DNA from: Leishmania donovani
Taxonomy: Eukaryota; Euglenozoa; Kinetoplastea; Trypanosomatida; Trypanosomatidae
DNA: 64,000 nt
Reading direction: 5' to 3'
Assembly: GCF_000227135.1 (NCBI RefSeq)
Contig: NC_018233.1
Span: forward strand, 141,958-205,957
The notes below the pieces were generated by a model. The model worked only from the letters and a program-made list of their open reading frames with translations, was not told where the DNA came from and searched no databases. Made by a program: the position numbers and the translations under genes. Numbering within the stretch: position 1 is the first letter of the stretch; each line of letters begins with the position of its first letter. Shown piece after piece: positions 20,736-30,356 of this stretch.

Positions 20736-23700
20736 ATGCGCCGAATGCAGGTGGCGCTGTGCACCAGCGGTGACCCGTATCACGTGCCGTCGCTTGCACG
20801 TGTCGCACTCTTCCCGCTGCATCTGGACCCGCCAACGAAGCAACATCGCGAGCTGTTCCGGCTGCTGCTCGGCGCGCCAGATCTCGCCGCCGGGCCGTCG
20901 ATGCCCTCCTCTACGGCATCAAAGCTCGCGTCACCGTTGCCGAGCATCTCCACCGCTGCCACGTCGGCGGCGGCGGCCGCGTCGTCGTCCTCTTGCCTCC
21001 CTCGGCGGTCGCCCTCTGTTTCTCCCGGGCTCTTATCCGCCACCGCGGTTCCTTCTCATGCGAAGGCGATCCAGTCCGGCGTCACTGCGCGGGGGCTGAA
21101 CGTATTCGACCGCTCCACTGAGGGGACCATGAGTACGTCATTGCCACCGTCACCGGTGGCACAGACCAAGTCTAGCGGCGAATGGCAGCAGGGCGTTCAT
21201 TTCGCGAGTGCGACAGCACCAACGCCGTCGACCGACACCGCGTCGTCCTCCGGCATCTCCAGCGTCAACGACTCTGACCCCATCTCCTGCGGCACCTCGT
21301 CGCCGTACTGGTACATGGAGGCGTTCGCAACGAGCCTGCGCGAGGACAGTCAGCTGGCGCCCTTTGACTATATCATCCTTATCCCCAACACCCGATACCC
21401 TGTCAGCCTGCGTCAATCGACGCACCTCGCGGCGCTGGCGGTACTTGCGGCGCGCGGCTTGGCTCGCGTGCACGTCGACTTCACCGCGCTGGAGCACCCA
21501 GACGAGTCGATGCCCATCGTATACGAGCTCATCTGCCGCTACCCCAACAGCGTGCTGGTCCACTGGCTGCATGACGCTTACGAGGTGCTCAACTGGAGCC
21601 ACTTCGCCGACTTCAAGTCGACGGTGCCGATGCTGCTGCTGCAGACGCAGAGCTACCCACCGAAGGCGCTGGAGCGACAGCGGCCGATGGGCAGCGTGTC
21701 GCGGCTCACGTCACGACAGTATCACTCGCCGATTGGCCAGTACGTGCGCAGCCCGGAGGAGGCGGACTACTATCGGCGCGCAGAGCGCTTTATGAAAGCG
21801 GCATCCAAGTACCGCCGACGCAACGCGACGCCCATGACGACGGCGACAGCAGACGGCGGCGATCCGGAGAGGCGCTACGAGAGTGCCTCGCTGGTGGATC
21901 GGGAGTCGGACTACTTCGACGACGTCCCCAACGTGCCGTCGCCGCGGCGTAAGCTCGACGAAGACGTGCCGGAAAGCGGCACCGAGGCGACCAAGAGGTC
22001 TCTACAGCCGGAGTACGCGAAGGTGCTGGCCCGCTCGCCGCTGCTGCGCGGCGTCGACACCACGACGCGGACGGCCTCCACGGCCTCCACCTCGGTCTCC
22101 ATCTCCGCCGCTGGAGGTCGCGCGACAGGCCTGAAAACGGGACTCCCGTGGCGGGAGTCCTCGTCGGTGCACGGGGAACCGGGGCTGAGCTACGTGAACT
22201 GCGCCAAAGGTCGCTGGTGGAACACGCCTGGCGGCCGCGGCGATGACGAGGTCGAGGTGAGCCGCTCGTACTGGAGCTCCACTAGCAGCAGCTGGCTCGG
22301 CGGCGGCACTGCATCATCTGCGGCTCTGCCCGAGTGGATGGAGGAGGAAGGGGTGACGACGGCGGACCAAGCGCGGGGAAGGCACCAGCGCCGCCGCGTC
22401 AGAGACGCCTCTACCGTCGCTGCCGAAGCCCACGAAGCAGGTGACGTCTTCGAGACGGGCGACTGCTCCGGTGAGAGTGATCAGAGGTCGCAGAAAATGG
22501 ACACGGTGGTGTCTGACGACGGCTTTGCGCTCATGGAGGACACTCCGGCGGACGAGGGAGCCGGCGCCGGGGTCTCTCGAGCAGGCTCAAAAACGAACAC
22601 TGAGAGGAGGCAGCTCTCTCTGGCCAAGTCGGTGGCTGGTGCGGCGTCTATAACCACGAGAGCAGGCACGGCGCCCGCCGTGCCCACCTCGCCGGAGGGT
22701 CGCGAGGCCGCAGACGAAGAAACCCGCAAGCGCTTTCTGACCCGCGAGATCGAGGAGGTACGTGCGGAGCTGAAGCGCATGCTAAGGCCGGGCAGCGCCG
22801 CCGCCGCCACCGCTGTTTCCATGACTACCTCGGGTGGCGTCACCACGGGCGCTGCCGCTGCTGCTGCAGGCGGGAACTCCTCTGACGGGGTAGGAGCGGC
22901 GAGGTCGAGCTCAGCATCGGGCGGCCGGGTATCGAAGACGCGCGCTAACATCACGGCTCGTCTCGCCGCTCACTGCGCTGCCAGCCCTTTCGGCGCTGAG
23001 GATGCTCGCCACGAAGAGCACTACCCGGCGCGACGTCGCAACCGCACCGTGCGCCAGCTGATCGACGAGCTCTACCCGCCGCGCGCGTATGCCTCCGTGA
23101 GCGCTGCGACTAGCGCGAGCGCCGCGTCCGCGGCCACAGAAGCCGGCGTGGTGGGCGCCACATTCGCCACGGACTCATCGCACTTCTTTTCGTCGTCGCA
23201 TCCGATGCTGAAGCCCAGGGCAGAGCCGCAGTCCTCTGCGGCTGCGATGCCGTTCAACCAACACGACGGCAGCAGCCACAACTACGAGAGCGGCGACCGA
23301 AATAGCAGCAGCGGCAGCGCGTTCATGGACCTCAGCGCGTGGTCGGACGCACCAATGGTGGAGGTTCACCCCATCACGCGGAGCACCGGCGCGGATGTGC
23401 GGCAGGCGCTTTGGGAGCAGGAGATCCACCCCTCTTTCATCTTAACGGATTGCGTGCAGCGGTACGTTGAGGGGCATGGCCTCTACCGCGACCCCCGTAA
23501 GGCAACAGCCGCCTCTCTCTACGGCAGCGTCGGCGTCAGCAGCGACTACGGCAACGGCGCCCGCAGCGGCAGCGGTGGCGGTGGCGGCGCCTCCGGACTG
23601 GGCGGCAGCGCCGGGGCGGTGGGACAGATGGGTGGCTCCGATGCCGGGTTCCGCGACTCGGCGGCGGCCGGCGTCTGCGGTGCTAGCAGTGGCGTCGGCG

Positions 23701-24566
23701 GCGGCATGGGCAACAGCGCCGGCGGCAGTATTGGCATCCGCCGCGTCGTTGCCCCACGCGACACGGCCACGCTCTCCTTTCCTGGGCTCATCCCTCGTCT
23801 GGAACTCCACTACGATCGCAACAACCTCCTTGCACGAGAGCAGTACGAGAAGCTGCGCATTTTCCAGTGTCAGGACGGCGAGGAGCCGGACCTGATTGTG
23901 CCTATCGGCGGCGATGGGTACATGATGCACTGCATCCGCAAGAACTGGCGACGCTTCATCCCCTTCTACGGCGTCAACGCCGGCCACGTCGGCTACTTGC
24001 TGAACGACCGCTCTACCTTGGAGGAGCTCTTCTCCTCGCCGCTGAAGCTGCACTTCACGACAATGCTATACTGCCAGGCGGAGAAGGAGAGCGACACGGG
24101 CGAGCGGATGTTGCTGTCGGAGCTGGCGTTCAACGATGCCTGGGTGGAGCGGTCGAGCGGGCAGACGGCGCTGATCCGCATTCTCGTCAACGGGCAGGAG
24201 CGCATTCGACGGCTGCGTGGTGATGGCGTGCTTGTCTCCACGGCCGCCGGCAGCACAGCCTACAGCCAGGCTCTGGGCGCGTCCCCTGTGCCGGTGGGCG
24301 CACCGCTCATCCAAATCGTCGGAAGCAACGTTGTATCGCCCGCGCAGTGGCGACCGGCGCATCTCGATCAGGAAGACCAGGTGGAGTTCGAGGTCATCGA
24401 CAGCACAAAGCGGCCATGCCGCTGCTACGTCGACTCCGTTGATGTTGGTAACGTAACGCGCTTGCTCATCCGGTCCAGCCGAGTCGCCGGCGTGACCCTC
24501 GCCTTCTCGAAGAGCTGCGATTTGCAGCACAAGTTGTACCAGATGCAGTTCCCCAAGACGCTGTGA
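20736..24566 (+). CDS. NAD kinase (ATP-NAD kinase), very long form, 1276 aa
   Basis: Phosphorylates NAD+ to NADP+, supplying NADPH pathways. The catalytic domain is C-terminal. The diagnostic GGDG motif is at 1058-1061 (LIVPIGGDGYMM), followed by a block reading YGVNAGHVGYLL. The second signature VSTAAGSTAYSQALG runs from about 1167, with GSTAY at 1172-1176. Bacterial and animal enzymes are about 300-500 residues, so about 900 residues are extra. Within the extension, about 190-366 is free of low complexity and looks like a folded domain (Trp, Tyr and hydrophobic beta/alpha pattern); the remainder is Ala/Ser/Arg/Gly-rich. A Gly-rich insert lies just before the catalytic core (about 940-1000). 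Met1 at 20736 is chosen from the predicted splice site; Met4 is an alternative. The core identification is solid; the role of the extension is unknown. Confidence 0.9.
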   Translation: MRRMQVALCTSGDPYHVPSLARVALFPLHLDPPTKQHRELFRLLLGAPDLAAGPSMPSSTASKLASPLPSISTAATSAAAAASSSSCLPRRSPSVSPGLLSATAVPSHAKAIQSGVTARGLNVFDRSTEGTMSTSLPPSPVAQTKSSGEWQQGVHFASATAPTPSTDTASSSGISSVNDSDPISCGTSSPYWYMEAFATSLREDSQLAPFDYIILIPNTRYPVSLRQSTHLAALAVLAARGLARVHVDFTALEHPDESMPIVYELICRYPNSVLVHWLHDAYEVLNWSHFADFKSTVPMLLLQTQSYPPKALERQRPMGSVSRLTSRQYHSPIGQYVRSPEEADYYRRAERFMKAASKYRRRNATPMTTATADGGDPERRYESASLVDRESDYFDDVPNVPSPRRKLDEDVPESGTEATKRSLQPEYAKVLARSPLLRGVDTTTRTASTASTSVSISAAGGRATGLKTGLPWRESSSVHGEPGLSYVNCAKGRWWNTPGGRGDDEVEVSRSYWSSTSSSWLGGGTASSAALPEWMEEEGVTTADQARGRHQRRRVRDASTVAAEAHEAGDVFETGDCSGESDQRSQKMDTVVSDDGFALMEDTPADEGAGAGVSRAGSKTNTERRQLSLAKSVAGAASITTRAGTAPAVPTSPEGREAADEETRKRFLTREIEEVRAELKRMLRPGSAAAATAVSMTTSGGVTTGAAAAAAGGNSSDGVGAARSSSASGGRVSKTRANITARLAAHCAASPFGAEDARHEEHYPARRRNRTVRQLIDELYPPRAYASVSAATSASAASAATEAGVVGATFATDSSHFFSSSHPMLKPRAEPQSSAAAMPFNQHDGSSHNYESGDRNSSSGSAFMDLSAWSDAPMVEVHPITRSTGADVRQALWEQEIHPSFILTDCVQRYVEGHGLYRDPRKATAASLYGSVGVSSDYGNGARSGSGGGGGASGLGGSAGAVGQMGGSDAGFRDSAAAGVCGASSGVGGGMGNSAGGSIGIRRVVAPRDTATLSFPGLIPRLELHYDRNNLLAREQYEKLRIFQCQDGEEPDLIVPIGGDGYMMHCIRKNWRRFIPFYGVNAGHVGYLLNDRSTLEELFSSPLKLHFTTMLYCQAEKESDTGERMLLSELAFNDAWVERSSGQTALIRILVNGQERIRRLRGDGVLVSTAAGSTAYSQALGASPVPVGAPLIQIVGSNVVSPAQWRPAHLDQEDQVEFEVIDSTKRPCRCYVDSVDVGNVTRLLIRSSRVAGVTLAFSKSCDLQHKLYQMQFPKTL

Positions 24567-25857
24567 AGGTGGCAAGGTAGTCGGGGTCTGAGGGGGTGAG
24601 GGTGGGGGAGAGAGATGGGTCTTGGCTGATTCTGCCCATGCATGTCTGTCTCTGCTTCTGCCATGTGTATGTGTGCGTGCGCGTTGACAAGAAGTCCGCC
24701 ACTACCACAGCAGCGGCAGCAGCAGGCGCAGCTTACCATCTGCGTGCACCCCGTGCCCACATCAGTCGACACACGCGCCACGGCGCTTTTCCTCGCCGGC
24801 CTCGTCGTCCTCCTCAAACAATCGTATCCCTTCTTCTTTCCGTTGCTTGGGCCATCGTGTGAGGGGGATGCTCACGGTACATCTCTGTCGCTGCCGTCTC
24901 CCTCTCTTTGTCGTTCGCGTTATGCATTTTCAAACCACGATGTGGCGGATGCTGCAACCCTCTCTCACTCCCTGGCGCATCCATGCAGTGAAGGAAGGTG
25001 GCCAATCAGGTGATGGTGCAAGAGGTGAGGAGGTTGTGCGCATACAAGCATACACACAGCGGCGTGTGCGTGCGTACTCACTCCGTCTCTCCTCCACCGC
25101 CTTCTCTCGTTCTGTGCGTGCACCGCCACCTCTCTGTCGAACGTGCAACTGCGCACAGGAAAGCAAGGCCCACTGCTTGCTGCTCCCGCCACGCGCACCG
25201 ACAGCATCTCCACTTATTCTCCTCCTCACCTTCCCTCCCCCTCCTTTCGTTGCGCACCGCTGCTCTGTCTGTCGCTCTTGCGCGAGCGGGTGTGTGCCTG
25301 TGTTCCTGAAGTGCGGTCGTAGCCAATCGACGGCCACTGCTCACACGCAAGCGCATCCATACAAAAAGAGAGAGAGACTTGGCCACAGATTTGGTCGGTT
25401 TGATACTTCGAGTATTTCTCTACTTGTTAACATAGATAGAAGGTGGGCGGCGAGGACATCGACAACAACTCCGCCCCGCCCCACCCCCACCTCACTCCCG
25501 CCCCTCTTCGGCTCTGCTCGGTGCTTCCCTTTTTCATTGGTGTTAACACGATTTTCGTTTTGCGTGTGCTTGTGCGCGCGCGCGCCTGCGCTTGCGCAGA
25601 CTCTCGGATCGTGCGCTGAGCTTCTCGGGTGCCATCACATCAAAGCAAGTGCGTCGCACATCAAGGCCTCTCGCGGGAGGACGGACGTGCGGTTTCTCGT
25701 TTCCTCTGTGCGTGTCGGTCTCCTTGGAGCTGCTGCGCTCGCATCACGTGAGGGCATCGGCACGGCGTATGTGCCTTTCCTGCGTCTTGCTCCTCCGCCG
25801 ACCCTTTGCCAGCGAGAGAGTAGGGGTGCACCCCTCTCTTCCTCCCCAAGCACGGAT
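24567..25857. other. Intergenic spacer
   Basis: Low-complexity pyrimidine-rich DNA with a GC/CG alternating stretch near 25575-25585. The next gene's frame stays open through part of it (to 24847), but the probable splice signal near 25811 argues that this is not coding. Confidence 0.6.
25811..25812 (+). promoter_or_regulatory. Probable spliced-leader acceptor AG
   Basis: AG ends a CT-rich tract at about 25773-25810 and gives a 45-nt 5' UTR. A second tract and AG at 25849-25850 would leave only 7 nt. Confidence 0.5.
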
Positions 25858-28800
25858 ATGCACACGCCAGAGCCGCGTCCCCGCCACAGCCGCGGCGGGA
25901 ACGCGAGTACCACGCCCCAGGTCGATTCGAGCAACGCCACGCCGACGCCGCGGGCTGGTTTTCTGCGCCGCGGCGGTGACGACGGTGGCGGCGACACGCT
26001 ACACGGCGCCATCGCAGCCGGGCCGTCTGTCCTGTTTGACGAGGAGACAGGCACGGCCGTGGCCGTCGATGGCTCTCCTCAGCCCACTCAGCTGACGCAG
26101 CAGCAGCAGCTGTATCCTGGTCAGGCCCGACTGCCGCGCCAGCGTCCGCGCTTTCACACCGTGCAGGACCTTGATGTCGCCCTGAATCAGGCCATTGAGG
26201 GCAAGATCACCAGCCGCAACGCGTGGGCCAGCAAGGAGGCGAGTGACCTCCTGGAGGGCATTACGCACACCATCGAGACGACGCTGGACAACGCATCGAC
26301 GGACGACTACGCTGGCTTCGCTAAGGCGGCGACGGTTGTGGAGGGCTGCTCGAAGGTGTGGACGAGCCGCGTGGACAGCACGTATCAGCGGAGCAACCAG
26401 ATGGTCCAGCGCCTGCTACGCAAAGATGACACGTCAGGCAAACCGCCGACCGGCGGCAGAGACGACGGGGAAGGCGGAGACGGCGAGGAGGGGGAGGAGC
26501 AACAGCGCGCGAAGAGCCGCTCGCGTAGCGTGGCGACCGCGTCTGCCGCTGCCGCTGCCACACGTACTCTGGCAATGGAGGCTGCGGAGATCAACCTAGA
26601 CAGCAAGAGCCGCACGGCGCTCACGCAGACCCACGTCAACGCGCAGTTCCGCGCGATCACCTCGAAGTTCGATCAAGGCAACGCGCAGGGTCTTCTCATG
26701 AACAATGCGCCGATGGGCCGGGCCGGCAACATCATCTTAGACGTTGACTACTCCGTCATGCCTGCTTCGGATGCCGTCGACGGTTGCAGCCGGCAGGGTA
26801 GCCGTCGCATCTCGGGCCCCAGCGCTCCATCGCCGTCGGGGGGCAGTGGTGCAGAAGGCCAGGAAACTCAGGCGGAGACGGTCACGCCTTCGCGCGTGTC
26901 GCAGCACGCCTCCGTTGAGCTCGACGCAGCCGTGTACGAGACCGTCGCTGATTTACCCCCGTACTATGGCGTGACGACAGTTGTGCCGCTTACTGGCCAG
27001 CTGAGGAGCATCCGCGGCTCCGAGTCCTTTCCGCAGGCGCGTGACAGCGCCGGCGGAGTCAGTTCTGCCGGCGACGCGCGTGGCAGTCAAGCAAGCGCTA
27101 TCGACCCGCTGCTGCTCCTCCCGCACGTCTCGCCGCCGAGGCAGGACTTGAGTGACCTCGCCCGCGTGTCGCTCAAGTCCGACCCACGTGAGGGCTACAA
27201 CGGCAGCGGCGCCAGCGGTGAGGCGAACAGAGAGAGTAGAAGTTGCATCACGTCTCACAGTGACAGGACGGCGGCCACCGCTGGTGGCGGTGATGCAGCA
27301 ATGAGTGCCTACGACAGCCAACAGGAGCAGGAGGCTGAGGGCGGGTTTGCAACCCGCGGCAACGGCAACGACGACGGTGTCGATGGCGATAACGCCGACT
27401 TCGATGACTGGGACGGCGTCGGCGACGACGACGACGACAGCAGGTGCTACAACAAGGCAGACATCAGTGCCCGCACCGACAGTGAAGGTGCCGACCGTGG
27501 CGCCGAGGCCCGCCGTCTTGTGTCAGGCGCTGCGGAGATGGAGCTGATGGACAATCTCTTCCACGGCCACACCCAGCTGGCTCTTGAGGCAGAGGACCCG
27601 ACGTCTTGGTGCCCGCTGAGTGAGGTCTCTGCGAACCCGCTGGCAGGCGTGCAAGGGCTCTCGGCGCTTTCTCGGCTGCACCGCGAGCACCGCTTCGCAC
27701 AGTCGCAGAAAGGCGCTGACGGCGACGACGCCGCCCGAAACAGGAACGGGGGTGAGCGTGGAAGCAGCCTCAGCAGCCCAGTTGGAGCTCAGCTGCAGCC
27801 GACCACAAAGCGCGGGCGCAAGGAACGCACCGTGGTGTTTCAGTTGCCACAGTCACCGAGCTGTGGCCGGGGGGCTGGCGCCAGCGGCGTCGCTTCTGCG
27901 ACAGCCGCGTTTGCGACGGAGTCGAGGCTGCTTCTCGACGACAGTGCGCTGCGTCAGGCTACCACCGCCGCGCGTAATATCACCCCGCTCGGCAAGCAGC
28001 TCCTCTTCGCGAGGAATGCCGCGCAGGAGGTGCTGGCCTACACGCAGAGCGCTGTGCAGCGCAGCAAGGCGGAGCAGGCGGGGCTGCTGCTGCCTGAAGC
28101 GCCGATCCGAGGGAAGACGATCCCGTCGTACATGCCGTTCCCAGTGCACACGCAGGACTTCTTCCAGCCCTTCAGCACCTCGCTGACTCACTGGAACCTT
28201 CTGCGCAAGTCCGCGACGGGTCACCTCGTCGACAGCACCGCCGGCGCGCGCAACAACGAAGGGCCATCGTCGTCATCCGTGATGGCTGGGGGCAGCAGCA
28301 GCTGCTGCATCACTGGTGACTGCAGCAGCCGCCTTGGCCTGGCAACACGCACCGGCGAATACTTCAGTGCCGAAGCTCTGGACGAGGACAGCTACGGCGG
28401 TGTCGGTGCCCGGTACGGTGACGACAACATGCCAGTCGAGTTCTTCCCTGGCGGGGCGGAGGTAGAGGCTCAGGATGGTGGTGAGGCCGGCGGTGACTAT
28501 GCTGATTACGCCGAGCTCTACGGCCCCGACGACAACCACAGCGACGAGGAGGAGGAGAGCCGCTACGTGCAGGGCGGCTTCCACAGCTCTGCAGATGCGC
28601 GCCTCATCGCGGAGATGGAGCTGGCTGCGGCTGCTGCGACATCCGTGACGGTCTCTGGCGGCTCCTCGACGCGCAGCAGCGGCACTACCACTGATGCCCT
28701 TCTTGCCGACCCTCTGGAGCTGCTGAAGGTGCTGAGCCCACCCGAGGCAACCCTACCGAACCAGGTGGACGTGGTGAAGCTCCGGCAGCTCATGTGGGAG

Positions 28801-29328
28801 GCGCTGCGGGGGCGTCTGGCTGCGAACCAGCAGGAGAAGGCCGTGGACCTCGCGACGCTGCGCTGCGGAGCCGCAGCGGCGGTATCGCAGATAGCGGAGG
28901 AAGACGAGGATGGCGTCGCCTCCTTGCGGGAAAACCGCAAGGTGGCGATGGTGAAGGCGCACGCACAGGCGGCGCTCAACGCGCTTCGACAGCGTGTACG
29001 CTCGACAGACGCCGGCGAAGATGCGCAGTCTGCGAATTGCAACGAGGACACCGTAGCAGACCAGTTCCTTGACGCAGATTCGGCCGCCACTGGCGCCGCT
29101 GCTGCTGCTGCTGCGACGCCGGCGGGGGTGCCACCCACGCGGTTCAGCGACGTTGTCCGCTCCGTCCTGCCACATATCTCTGTCGTGTCGTCCACCAACA
29201 CGCTTTCGCCTGCCTTTTTCTTCTTTTCCATTCTCTTCCTCGCGAATGAGCACAACGTGGTGCTGCAGAGCGTTGAGGACTTGAATGACTTGGTGGCCTG
29301 CGGCATCGCCGGCCGCGTCGGTGAGTGA
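25858..29328 (+). CDS. Condensin subunit 2 (CAP-H / Barren kleisin), 1156 aa
   Basis: Kleisin subunit of condensin, which bridges the SMC2/SMC4 heads in chromosome compaction. Three Barren-family blocks are visible in the expected order. At about 98-192 there is an N-terminal helix block (ALNQAIEGKITSRNAWASKE, then a Val-Trp-Thr-Ser-Arg-Val-Asp element). At about 244-302 there is a block with FDQGNAQGLLMNN. The C-terminal part has VDVVKLRQLMWE from residue 970 and, at about 1095-1147, a winged-helix-like stretch (FFFSILFLANEHNVVLQ). Human CAP-H is about 740 residues; the extra length is acidic and Ala/Ser/Gly-rich linker, including a strongly Asp-rich run near 500-525. The ATG at 25858 follows the predicted splice site. 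Assignment rests on motif order recalled for the family. Confidence 0.85.
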   Translation: MHTPEPRPRHSRGGNASTTPQVDSSNATPTPRAGFLRRGGDDGGGDTLHGAIAAGPSVLFDEETGTAVAVDGSPQPTQLTQQQQLYPGQARLPRQRPRFHTVQDLDVALNQAIEGKITSRNAWASKEASDLLEGITHTIETTLDNASTDDYAGFAKAATVVEGCSKVWTSRVDSTYQRSNQMVQRLLRKDDTSGKPPTGGRDDGEGGDGEEGEEQQRAKSRSRSVATASAAAAATRTLAMEAAEINLDSKSRTALTQTHVNAQFRAITSKFDQGNAQGLLMNNAPMGRAGNIILDVDYSVMPASDAVDGCSRQGSRRISGPSAPSPSGGSGAEGQETQAETVTPSRVSQHASVELDAAVYETVADLPPYYGVTTVVPLTGQLRSIRGSESFPQARDSAGGVSSAGDARGSQASAIDPLLLLPHVSPPRQDLSDLARVSLKSDPREGYNGSGASGEANRESRSCITSHSDRTAATAGGGDAAMSAYDSQQEQEAEGGFATRGNGNDDGVDGDNADFDDWDGVGDDDDDSRCYNKADISARTDSEGADRGAEARRLVSGAAEMELMDNLFHGHTQLALEAEDPTSWCPLSEVSANPLAGVQGLSALSRLHREHRFAQSQKGADGDDAARNRNGGERGSSLSSPVGAQLQPTTKRGRKERTVVFQLPQSPSCGRGAGASGVASATAAFATESRLLLDDSALRQATTAARNITPLGKQLLFARNAAQEVLAYTQSAVQRSKAEQAGLLLPEAPIRGKTIPSYMPFPVHTQDFFQPFSTSLTHWNLLRKSATGHLVDSTAGARNNEGPSSSSVMAGGSSSCCITGDCSSRLGLATRTGEYFSAEALDEDSYGGVGARYGDDNMPVEFFPGGAEVEAQDGGEAGGDYADYAELYGPDDNHSDEEEESRYVQGGFHSSADARLIAEMELAAAAATSVTVSGGSSTRSSGTTTDALLADPLELLKVLSPPEATLPNQVDVVKLRQLMWEALRGRLAANQQEKAVDLATLRCGAAAAVSQIAEEDEDGVASLRENRKVAMVKAHAQAALNALRQRVRSTDAGEDAQSANCNEDTVADQFLDADSAATGAAAAAAATPAGVPPTRFSDVVRSVLPHISVVSSTNTLSPAFFFFSILFLANEHNVVLQSVEDLNDLVACGIAGRVGE

Positions 29329-29662
29329 TAGCGTGCCTGTGTGCCTCCTGCCATCCTCCTCTCATCACGCAGCCTCTCTCTCTGTGTACGTGGGTGCGTG
29401 CGTATGCCACAGGGCACTGTGGGGGCTTCGTGGATTGGATCACGGGTGAAGAGAGACAGGGTGGGGCGAGGCGAGGCGGAGGAGGAGGAGGGCTCAGGCG
29501 CTGTAGACCTGTGCATGCACATGCACGCAACAGACGCGTGCCCTACAAGCCTTCAAGCACACACCACTTTGTGTGTGCGGTGTTTTCGCTTGCTTCTTCT
29601 CAGAGCTCATAGAACATGGACAATACGAGTCTCTGAACGAACAGCCGTGCAAGAAGAGATGC

Positions 29663-29698
29663 GGGAGGAGGAGGAGGAGGAGGAGGAGGAGGGGGGGT
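29663..29698. repeat. GGA repeat / all-purine G-rich tract
   Basis: About 36 bp of G and A only on the plus strand: GGA repeats ending in a 7-G run. Such tracts can form triplex or G-quadruplex structures. Confidence 0.9.
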
Positions 29699-29749
29699 TG
29701 CCGCGAAGTGCCGGTGGCATGCAGACCTGCCAACCTACACGCACGCACT

Positions 29750-29780
<31 letters not shown>

Positions 29781-29795
29781 GCGCGCGCGCGCACG
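29750..29795. repeat. (AC)n(GC)n alternating purine-pyrimidine tract
   Basis: 46 bp with perfect purine-pyrimidine alternation: CA repeats running straight into GC repeats. This is the class of sequence most prone to form Z-DNA. Confidence 0.95.
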
Positions 29796-30282
29796 GTGCA
29801 GTGAGACACTTCTTCCCTCTCGCGTCTGTGTTGCTGCGTTCCGTTGTGGAGCGAAGGCAGCGCAAAGCGAGACGGGCCCCGCGCGAAGTAGCGGGATGGG
29901 TTGGGTCGCCCACTGCGTATGCGGGTGCGTGCGTGCGTGCGTGCGTGTGCTGCTGTGATTGCAATGCCAGACGTGGGGGAGGGGGGCGGCGTGTCGCCTC
30001 TTATCTTGTGCCTGCCTTCCCACGCTGCTGCTGTGCTGCTGCTGGAAGGCTTCCGCTCCACACACGCGTCTCTCTCCACCTCATTTCTTTTTTCTGCTTT
30101 GACTCCTCGATGGCCGCCACCACGCCAGTATAGCGTTCGTTTCGCCACTTGATTGGCCCGAGACACACAACCACACAGGCCCAGTCAACCTGCGAATCGG
30201 CGAGACACGTGGAGGCCAGAGGAGGGATACGACACTTGAGGGCAACAGTAACAGGACCCGCCTCTCTCTCTCCCCCTCTCTC

Positions 30283-30284
30283 AG
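30283..30284 (+). promoter_or_regulatory. Strong predicted spliced-leader acceptor AG
   Basis: AG terminates a 22-nt CT-only tract (30261-30282). The 72-nt 5' UTR contains one upstream ATG at 30347, described separately. Confidence 0.65.
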
Positions 30285-30346
30285 CGTGTGCGTAGGCGGC
30301 CGCGTACGCACGCGCACACGGACATACGTATAGCTCGTCACGCCGT

Positions 30347-30352
30347 ATGTGA
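30347..30352 (+). promoter_or_regulatory. Minimal start-stop upstream ORF (ATG TGA)
   Basis: The only ATG in the predicted 5' UTR is followed at once by TGA and ends 4 nt before the main ATG at 30357. AUG-stop elements stall or divert ribosomes in other eukaryotes. Whether it acts here depends on the mapped splice site. Confidence 0.5.
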
Positions 30353-30356
30353 AGTC

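Larger units (their letters stand above)
29329..30356. other. Intergenic spacer with purine-run and Z-DNA-prone tract
   Basis: No gene. Notable are a GGA repeat ending in a G-run (29663-29698) and an alternating purine-pyrimidine tract (29750-29795). GTGC repeats lie at about 29924-29948 and a CT-rich tract at 30260-30282 serves the next gene. Confidence 0.7.

Noticed and set aside
28563..29522. 319-codon minus-strand ORF over the CAP-H 3' end
   Set aside because: Overlaps the conserved CAP-H C-terminal block on the other strand; Ser/Arg/Ala-rich with no family.
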